The notes under the pieces: model-generated
Told to the model about the DNA's origin: nothing
The model's input: only the letters and a program-made list of their open reading frames with translations
Databases searched by the model: none
Source of the DNA: Hortaea werneckii
Taxonomy: Eukaryota > Ascomycota > Dothideomycetes > Mycosphaerellales > Teratosphaeriaceae
DNA length: 64,000 nt
Assembly: GCA_037044905.1 (NCBI GenBank)
Contig: JBAOKB010000146.1
Location: forward strand, 1 to 64,000
Reading direction: 5' to 3'
Program-made: the position numbers and the translations under genes
In this document: positions 56,006-64,000 of the stretch, piece after piece
Layout of the letters: every line of letters begins with the position of its first letter
Position numbering within the stretch: position 1 is the stretch's first letter

Positions 56006-56108
56006 TGACACGTAGGTCTGGACTCTGGCTGTGCTTGCACTTAACAGTACGGTAAAAATGGGTACTTGCGCTACTTAAAAGTGTCTATAATCACTATTAA
56101 TCTAGCCT

Positions 56109-57343
56109 CTACTGTGCACCATTGCCGTTATACGCCAACCTATTCGGGCTCAGTGGCAAGGGAATGGCGTTCTTCGTGGAGAGATCCTTAATAGTACCGC
56201 AGAGCGCTTTGCCGCCTTGGTAATTCTTCCCCGGCAGCCCCAACAAATACGCACCTAGCCCCGCAACATGCGGCGAAGCCATGCTAGTGCCGGAAATGCT
56301 GTTGGTGTCGTCAGGGCCGTCAATCCAGGTTGAGACGATGTCGACACCAGGTGCGAACACATCGACCAGCAAACCGAAGTTGGAGAACGAAGCCCGGGCA
56401 TCACTGGAGTCGACAGCTCCGACTGTGCAAACATCGGGCGCTGAGGCCGGCGAAGCGGTGATGGTAGGCAGACCCGAGTTTCCTGCTGCGACAGCAAGGA
56501 AGAGACCCTGACGGACAGCAGCCGTCACAGCCTGGTTCGTCATCGGGCTCAAAATGCCTCCAAGAGAGAGGTTGCCGACGGATTTGCCTGCCCGGCCTTT
56601 GGAGACGGCATCGTTGGCTGCATAGTCGATCCCTGCGATCACGCCTGAAAGAGCACCGGACCCGTCACCGCCTAGGACTTTCACGGCGATGAGGTTCGTC
56701 TTCTTAGCGACACCGTAGGTCGTGGAACCCGTCGTACCAGCGACGTGGGTACCGTGGCCGTTGTTGTCGTTGTTGTCATTCTCTTCTGGGGAGAAGTTGG
56801 CGCCGAAGGTTGCACGGCCGTTGAAGTCGTTGTGCTGGGTGTAGATGCCCTGAAGTTATCCGTTAGCGACGAGTGTCCGTCAAGGCATCGAGTCTAACGA
56901 CGCTGGCTTACGGTGTCGATGATGTACGCATACGTCCCGGCGCCAGCCGAGTCATCGTAGACATAGTCGCTTGCGCCGTTCTGACGATGGCTGATCCTCA
57001 CCAGGCCATAGCTCGGCGGGTTGGCTTGTCTCGTGATAGCGTTGGCGCGGACTACCTGGTCCTGTTCGATCGACTCGATGGCGGTGAGCGAGGACAGTGC
57101 TCCGACGACATCGCTGACGCCGGCGATTGAGAAACCCTTGAAGTCGCCGAAGTTGTATTGATATGTTGGCTCTACCCCGACGAGGGAGGTCACTTGTGTC
57201 AAGATGTCAGGGAGGATGGCATCGTTGCGGAGCTTGACGATCCAGGAGTTGGCAATGGGTTCTTCGGGGGTGTCCTGGCGTGCTGCCAAAGGGGCTGTGA
57301 GGACTGCTGGCAGAGCTGCCAAGAGGGCAAGGATTGAACGCAT
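56109..57343 (-). CDS. Secreted subtilisin-like protease (S8, proteinase K type)
   Basis: Two exons, 56912-57343 and 56109-56849, with a 62-base intron (GTAAGC to TTCAG), give 390 residues. A signal peptide (MRSILALLAALPAVLTAP) is followed by an I9 inhibitor propeptide (SWIVKLRNDA, FKGFSIAGVSD, IEQDQVV) and the peptidase domain. The triad is visible: Asp143 (YIIDT, at the last codons of exon 1), His176 (NGHGTHVAG) and Ser333 (GTSMASPHVAG). The oxyanion Asn is in AAAGNSG. Such enzymes degrade extracellular protein, mature by cutting off their own propeptide and often take part in nutrition or virulence. The frame is clean, in contrast to both neighbouring genes. Confidence 0.94.
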
Positions 57344-58608
57344 TGTGCAAATGTTTTGAGTATTCTGAGCGAGCTGCCTTTTATTGCAGGGGCATATGGG
57401 ACGTAGAGCGTTCGAGGAGTAACTTCTTATACCTACTCATCTCTCGCTGACCTACCTCTTATCTCCCCGTCTGCTCGGCCTATTGTTCAGTATTGCTCCC
57501 CCCATCTTCCGACGTGCCATTGCAACCCCATCATGCTTTTTCCTCATCTTCGACGATCGCTACTGCACCGATCAGCACGCCCACAGCTTGGCAAAAAGGT
57601 TGCAACGACCAATACGCTTCCTGATGGTCAGCAGACTTTGTCAGTACTCGCTTCCCAGCTGCGCCGTGGCGCGATGGAAACCCCAAAATAGGAAGGTGTC
57701 CATGAGCATTACCGTGTCCCCTACACCACTATGCCGACAGGTCCTAAAGCTAAAATTGCGCCCGGCATGGGGAGGTTTGCGGCCTACGAACGCCTAGGTA
57801 AAAGCACTACAGCACCCTTGCAGAATGTAAGCCGCGCTGCTCGCCTGGGCAAGTCTTGGCTTTGTAGTTACCTTGCTCGTAAACCGGGTGAGCAGGTTGC
57901 GTGGATGTTTCAAGGTTTGATAGTTTGGGACCTCCGCATTCTCTTTCCCTTGGCGGATTGTCAGCCTCGGTGCCTTGGAGAAGGTCATGTTGTCCCTAAG
58001 TGCAGCTCGGACGATCGCTAGCAGTTGTGTAGACGCCGACGTGATTGGTAGGTTAGAGCTCCATTAAAGCGGATGGGTGCTGCAGGTAATGTGATTTTTC
58101 CTCCAGTCCATGTGAGGTGTGAGGTTAGAGTTGGGCGTGGGGGGAAACCTGGGGAAGGTTTGGGACGAAGCGTGGAGTTGCAGCATGGCGATGTGCTCAT
58201 CTTTCCTAGGTACTGCTTCCTTGAAGCGGGGTAGCTGAAGTCTGGGTTTGCAATGCGGGCATGCATATCCATCAAGCGGCCAAGGCCAAAGAATCAATCA
58301 GATCAGAAGCAAGTGATTGGTTTCCTGGCTATCACATTCGCATGTGTAGAGCCTGTACACATTTGTCAACTTGATAGTTGTAACCTCGGCGGGCAACATG
58401 GCAAGTTTACGAGCATGTCTGAAAGTCTTTCTTCAAACCACCTCTAGCTTGCCCGAGGCACTGAATGTCTAATCCCGTAACCATACAGCGTTTTCATCAA
58501 TATCCAGCTCCTACCAGGCCGTTTCCAGTCCTTCATGTTTCCTCTTCCGACTATTCATAACATCTACTTCCATTGTGTCTTGCTCCACAGGCTCCTGCCT
58601 CAAAGTAT
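57344..58608. other. Intergenic, no gene seen
   Basis: 1.26 kb between the protease promoter and the 3' end of Dicer-like 2. A 97-codon frame at 57731-58021 shows no coding character. Confidence 0.45.
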
Positions 58609-61600
58609 TTACAGCAGCCAAAGCAGCCCGACTTTCAGCTTCGCTCGACTAGCCTCTCCACTCTTAGCAGCTATAGTCTTCCCGTTAACCTGGACAGCAC
58701 AATGGAACATCATCCTCTTGCTCTCCCCTGAACCCTCACCATCCAATTGAAATGTCGAATTGACGTATTTGACCACCGCGTTACCAGCAGCGATACCCAA
58801 TCGTTCCTTTGGACTTCTGACTTCCATCATCATGCACCCATCATCCAAGATCGTACTCATGCAATCCATGATGCCTATTCTAGTGAGGAAAGCTTCGCAT
58901 TTAGCAGTATCACCTCCAGTGTCGAGATACAGAGCTCCGAGAACAGATTCAATGATGTCGGAAAGAAACTTGGGAGGTTTCAGGGCGAGAAGATGTGTCC
59001 AGGGGTATTCCTTATCCCCATCTGAGTTGTTTCCTCCTTCTTCGTTCTGTGGTCTTGTGAAGGCTGAATCGATAGTCGATTGCAACTGCTGGTAGACTTG
59101 GAGTGCCTGGCGCTTAGCTCGCATGACTTCGCCTCCTGCGCGAAGGAAGTCATGGAGGTGGACCTTATTTGCGGAAGAATGGATCTCGGGGCCTGTTTCT
59201 TGTTGTTTCTGTGCTGCCGAGTTCGTTATAGAGAATTGGTCTTGGTCAACGCTGTAGGTCATACAGCAGAGGCCTAAGAACAACCCGTTTACGAGAGCTT
59301 CATGTACACTGTGCAACTCCCAATGTCTTAGCTTTCGTGGGTGGGCGAAGAGCTTAGGGACAATGATGAAGTCTAGTACAGCGTCGCCGAGGAACTCGAG
59401 ACGCTCGTAGGACATCCCCCCGTTCCGCTGGAAGGGCAATGAAGCATGTGTGATAGCTTCTACGAGAAGAGCCCTGTGTTGGAATTGGTGGCCAATCAGA
59501 TGCTCGAGCGTATCTAGAGAGGTGTAATTGCCGGGATGTGTAGAATTAGGGGTTAAGGTGTTGAAGATGACATCCGCATTGAACCAAGTTTCATCTGGAA
59601 GAAGTCTTTGGACGCATTTGTATGCCTTTGTCAGTCCACCATCGACCATGGCAGCTCCAATTAAAGCCTCTACCACATCCGCGAGCACTTTGCTGGAAAG
59701 ACCCTCGTTCCATTTCCTTCATCATTAAGCAAATCGCCAATGTATGGCGGCCGCCACTTGCTCCCCGTGAAAGATTTCGTAAGCACGAATGCATCCAATC
59801 CTGCTCGTAAGGCAGCCTTCGTTAGAGTGGAGTTGCAAACTATCCGGCTTTTTTCTAGCTGCAAGTAGCCTTCCGGCCAGGTCGGATGTTGAGCCATTAC
59901 CTGGAGATGAGCACAGAATTTTAGCATAGCGTCGCCGAGGTACTCCAGCCGGTTGTAATCTCTACTTTCGTAAGCTGCTGGTGAGGAGATGGCTTCTGAT
60001 ATCAATGATATGTCTCGTATGCCAACGTCTGCGAGAAGAGTTCCTTGAAGCTCTTGCGCCAAGCAGCTGTACCTCAATGCGATGCAATATCGAGGGTAGG
60101 AAAGCAGCAAGAATGGAATACTTCATCGGCAGGTGGTCGATTGTACAGTCGGAAATTGGAAAGGCTTGCTCAGTAGTGTATGCGGCATTGACACCCTGCC
60201 GCTCTTCCACGGGATGAAGAAAGTCCCGGCGCTTCGGAAATGGAGTGACGATAATGCTGGGCTCAGCATCAAGGCATTGTGCCGTGTTTTGATCTTCGAA
60301 CCGTTGGAATACATATGCACGACCAGGCTGACCTTTAACCCGTACCAGGCCGCAGTTTGCTGAGGTCTCGACCTTCTTCGAAGCACTGCTTGGCTGGCAG
60401 GTTGCCTTCTGAGATGTCCAGAGGAGGCGAAAGTAGCGGTAACAAATCCAGCTGTTCATCTGGCATGCGATTCCCGTGTACTGACTTCAGCGCCACAAAT
60501 GTGTACCGTTGCAGACGATGAATACCATCTTCGGTTTGAGGATCGACATCATGATCATTAGGGGAATCTAAACTCTGCGGGATGATGTGACATTCGTAGA
60601 CGGTATGCTCGTTCCAATAAAGCGGGAAGGTCTGATTACTCCTGAGTTCGGTCGGCAAGTAGAGATTCGCGCTGAACTCTTCGACGTAGAGTTGCAGGTG
60701 AGGCGGATCAGACATGGGTGCCATGCCTGGTTTGATACACGCCTCTGAGATAAGCTGGGCCAGATGCTCCGTTGTTCAGACACGGTGACGATGGATGGCT
60801 GATCAATGTGATCATGTCCTGCCTCAGGGCCATAGTCGTGTGCGAGGGGGAGCAGATTGTCGTTGACCAGACCCGCTTTATGCAAAGCCACGTATGCTTC
60901 AAAGGCAGCGTCTTTGATGGCGACTTCCTCGGTCTTCCAAAACTCGGACGAGGTAGCTGTACGAACTTCAGGATGGACGAAGGCAGGTAAAGTCACTGTG
61001 CAGGTCCAGAGATTGTCCCCTTCGCCTTGATGCGGCGAGAACTCAGGCCGAACGTCAACACCAATACCAACATGGAGGGTGCTGACATCGCAGAAATGAT
61101 GAAGGTGTGCTTTGGAGTTGTTCAGTGTCAGCAAGGCACCAGTGGACTCAATCTTGTATACTCGTTTCCCCAAAGCCTCATCGTCCTCCGTCAGCTCTGA
61201 GGCGGCTTCATGGCTTCTGGTGTCGTCCATGTAAGCAAGTTTCATTTGCTCCTCCTGTCTCTGCCATTTCGCAGTGTCGGCTCTCATGTCATCTTCTGGG
61301 ATGAAAAGGAAGTATTTAGAACCCTTTTGCCTTGCACGTCCTCTGCCTTGGACAAATGACGTGAGGTTCTTGGGCATGTCGAAACAGATGACGTGATTAC
61401 ATGCTGGGAAACATCAATGCCCTCTTCGAGAACATTGGTGGCAATGATCAGGGTCTTTTGACCTTTGCGGAAGGCTTCAAGATCTTGCTGATATATCCTA
61501 GCTTCCGTTAGATCTGCAACATTCGACTTGCGATTTGCATAGATAGATGTCCCAACGAAGCCACCGATGTTGAAGTTTGCGGCGATGTTTGGCGTGTTGC

Positions 61601-62925
61601 GCAGCAGTTGCATCAAAGTGGAGACAACAGCTCGTTGCTCGACAAAAACAATGCCTCTAAAATGAGGTGATGTTTGCCCACACAGCAAGTCTATCAAATC
61701 AATAGCCTTGTTTGACAAGGAACCAGCAGCTTCATGGCCCTCACCTGCAGCAACATTGCCACAAATACTAGTGAAGATACCAAGGACATGCTGTTGCTCT
61801 TTGGTAGAGACCTCGGGCAGGATAGTTGTGTCCGCTGAAACACTCGATCTCAGTCGATCAATGTAGGTGGTGACATCATTCTGCTGCATACTGGCCGAGC
61901 TGTTCGAAGAGAGTCTGAGCTCGGCGAGACAAGGCGCGTACTTGATCACTGCTGTATGTTCTTCTCTTTTTGGAAAACTTCTCCATTTGTCTCTGCGCCC
62001 ACTCATCATCCTGCTGTCTGAGTTCCACAATGTAAGGGTCGGTTGTGAAATCATAGTCTTCGGCTGCCTCATATAGCATATTGCAGAGTTTGCTTGAGCT
62101 GGGGTATTTGAAGGCTGGAGAACTCCAAAGATGACTTCAATTATCTCAGGAGGATGAACATAGTTGGAAAGCTCATGTCGCTCTTCTTTTGGCGTCGTAG
62201 CCATGGCGTCGAGATTCCATTCAATCTGCTCGAGGCTGCCCTCCTTGTTGTTCATGACAGGGCTGGCTGAGAGACCAAGAATTCGGGGAACCGCCTCGCC
62301 TGCTAGACTTGCTAGGATAATAGAAAAGCTTCATAATGTTGTTCATTGGGCTGCTCTTGATGCACCTGTGCGCTTCGTCAATCACAAGCAAAGCCAGTCG
62401 ATGAATGCGTACAAAACCATGCGTGAGGGCATCCGTGAGTACGGCTGGCGTGCCAACAACAACACGAACGTTGGTTAAGACTGCATCCCACAGCCGTTGA
62501 TCAGTCCACTTGTCCACCCCGTCACTCCCCGTCAGGCTGATGACTTGATAAGCCGAGGGGAGATGCTCTCGAACAAAGTTGTGTTGCTGTTGGCTGAGCG
62601 CGACGCTGGGACACACGAACCATACGACCTGTAAAGGAAATCAGTAGCTGTACAAAGCCATGTGCTGAAAACCTACCTTTGCCGGCTCTGACTTTTCAAG
62701 CTCAGCAAGCATGCGTGCTACTGCAATGTGCGTTTTGCCACTGCCGGTATCCATCTTGGAATCTGTATTAGTACATCAGAAGTAACTCCCAAATTAAGAG
62801 AAGTGACGTACAGCGACAATGATGTTCTTCTCTAAGCTGGCGTCAAGCATCTCTTGTTGATATGATCTTAGCCTATTTTCGGTTTGTGAGGCCCCTACGA
62901 CTGTCATGGTATCGCCCACCTCCAT
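58609..62925 (-). CDS. DCL2: Dicer-like protein 2 (RNA silencing), multiply frame-disrupted
   Basis: Exons 62812-62925, 62677-62754 and 58609-62628 give about 1400 residues. The domains run in order: helicase with MDTGSGKTHIA and the VIDEAH box; helicase C-terminal domain with ATNVLEEGIDV and QGRGRARQKGS; a Dicer dimerisation domain; RNase IIIa (NRLEYLGDAMLKF) and RNase IIIb (ERLEFLGDAVLDF). There is no PAZ domain, as in fungal Dicers. DCL2 cuts double-stranded RNA into small RNAs and is the main antiviral and transgene-silencing Dicer in many fungi. The long exon changes frame by one base at eight sites: about 62285, 62125, 61881, 61407, 60717, 60349, 60059 and 59688. Both RNase III signatures and the helicase motifs are intact, so either sequencing error or recent inactivation would explain it. 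Confidence 0.85.
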
Positions 62926-63745
62926 GGTATCAGTCTCAACGCAGCGCTGACTCCGAGCGTGATTTGGTCCCTGTATGAGGCGGAACACTTTATGCTGCCC
63001 CGGTCCAGGTTATGTCTGCGACCAAGAAGCACGGCGGGTGTTGAAGGTTATGTTTGTTCGCCAGTGCGAGTAGCGGGCAGGGCGAGAGAATCTGCATGGT
63101 GATGAAGACAGAGATAGAGAATAGCCTTCTCCCGCGTAACACAAAGCTGCCAGCCACCTGCATGCAGCCGAACGTGGGGAAAGGACGAGGTCGTGCAGCC
63201 TTTGCTTACAGATCTGGCCGAGTCAAATACAACCAGAGGCCAAGTTTCATATTGGGCGACATGTGGTGAAGCTCGGAGGGTGGTGAATGTTAGAAGGTAG
63301 GTAACCTAAAATCAAGGTTCAATGGGGCAGGAGGTAGCTCGATGGGGGAGGCACGACCATGAGTGCCTACGGCAACTTTAAACCTGCGCTCAGGCGGTTG
63401 GGTTGGGCATATAGCACGTTTCCGGGAGCCTGGAGAGAGCAACGTCGTTGTAGCAACCAAGATAACTTTTTGTGATATGTAATCCATAGATACAAGATCA
63501 ACGCAATAGAAACGAAAAGTACACGCAAGAAAAGCAACGCTCTTGGTCCGGTCCGGGTATCAACCGAGGCAGTTGATATCGCAATGAAACCAACCTCCCA
63601 ACTGCCCTCGATACGCCATCGCCATGGGTATCCTGCCTGAAATTGGTCTCGTAAAAATAAAAATCAAAGAAAAAAAAAACAAGAAAAACAAGTCTCTCTC
63701 ATGTCATCATCGTGAAGTCGTGACCGTATCCCTGAACCCCAGCCC
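62926..63745. other. Intergenic, no gene seen
   Basis: 5' flank of Dicer-like 2 and 3' flank of the last gene. An A-rich patch (AAAAAAAAAC) lies near 63670. Confidence 0.45.
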
Positions 63746-64000
63746 CTACCACTGATCCTGCGGATCCAGCGCTGCCAAAAGCTCCCTGCCTAACCACCCA
63801 TGCAGCCTCTCCTCCGGAAAATTAACCGGATCCCCAAACTCCCAATCCCGATACAGCAAGTCTTCATGGTCCGGGATCGGATAGTAGAAATCCTCGAGGT
63901 CGTGCTGCGGGATCAGCGGTCGATGCTGCCAGTTGATGCTGGGGCCCATGTCCTCGCGCGGTAGCGGCAGAAAGCGTCGGTGGATGGCATCCGTGGCGAT
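63746..64000 (-). CDS. Unknown protein, C-terminal part (partial)
   Basis: A minus-strand frame enters from the right edge and ends at the stop at 63746-63748. The visible 84 residues are acidic and aromatic (HDLEDFYYPIPDHEDLLYRDW, counted as two adjoining pieces, then FPEERLHGWLGRELLAAL). They are followed by a terminal QDQW. Frame and codon use look coding, but I do not recognise the family, and the bulk of the gene lies outside the window. Confidence 0.5.
   Translation of the reverse strand: MATDAIHRRFLPLPREDMGPSINWQHRPLIPQHDLEDFYYPIPDHEDLLYRDWEFGDPVNFPEERLHGWLGRELLAALDPQDQW

Overview
The window is nuclear DNA of a filamentous ascomycete (Pezizomycotina). A Dothideomycete is my best guess, but I cannot place it more exactly. 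The signs are short GT-AG introns (about 45-90 bases, one of 202), branch-like CTAAC/CTGAC motifs, long intergenic gaps, fungal-only families (Zn2Cys6 and Fungal_trans_2 regulators, 2EXR/F-box-like proteins, PL1 and PL3 pectin enzymes, a CBM1 module) and a filamentous-type Dicer-like 2. I see no transposon, rRNA, tRNA or CRISPR array.

Layout. 0-4.2 kb: end of a membrane protein, then the tRNA exportin LOS1 (+). 4.6-6.4 kb: a cytochrome P450 (-), convergent with LOS1. 7.6-11.5 kb: a long disordered protein and a 2EXR/F-box-like protein (+). 12.6-14.9 kb: the retromer sorting nexin Vps5 (-). 15.9-18.7 kb: an AT-hook chromatin-type protein (+). 18.9-20.6 kb: a DHA1-type MFS transporter (-). 21.8-27.2 kb: a 1-Cys peroxiredoxin and a Kelch/BTB protein resembling Ral2 (+). 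27.8-33.2 kb: two Zn2Cys6 transcription factors (+). 34.8-40.2 kb: a TDP2-like phosphodiesterase, an orphan proline-rich protein and a G3BP-like NTF2-RRM-RGG protein (+). 41.3-42.9 kb: a Fungal_trans_2 regulator (-). 43.8-45.7 kb: an Rdx/SelW-like protein (+) and a secreted PL3 pectate lyase (-). 46.9-49.7 kb: TFIIIA (-) and RPB6 (+), divergent. 50.3-57.3 kb: S-formylglutathione hydrolase, a pectin lyase with CBM1, an MFS transporter (all +) and a secreted subtilisin (-). 58.6-62.9 kb: Dicer-like 2 (-). 63.7 kb to the end: C-terminus of an unknown gene (-).

The genes form no operon or obvious biosynthetic cluster. Housekeeping functions (tRNA export, retromer, polymerase subunit, TFIIIA, formaldehyde detoxification) are mixed with saprotroph or pathogen accessory functions (P450, two pectin-degrading enzymes, a protease, transporters).

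The most striking signal is a set of about nineteen apparent single-base frameshifts, all between 32 and 62.5 kb and nearly all in runs of two to four G or C. They hit Dicer-like 2 (eight), the CBM1 pectin lyase (five), the second MFS transporter (three), RPB6, a Zn2Cys6 factor and the proline-rich orphan (one each). Roughly 17 kb of coding sequence before 31 kb, and several genes lying among the affected ones, read cleanly. In every case the protein continues sensibly in the new frame with its motifs intact. RPB6 should be indispensable, so local sequencing or consensus error is the simplest explanation. True decay of the accessory genes cannot be excluded from the sequence alone.
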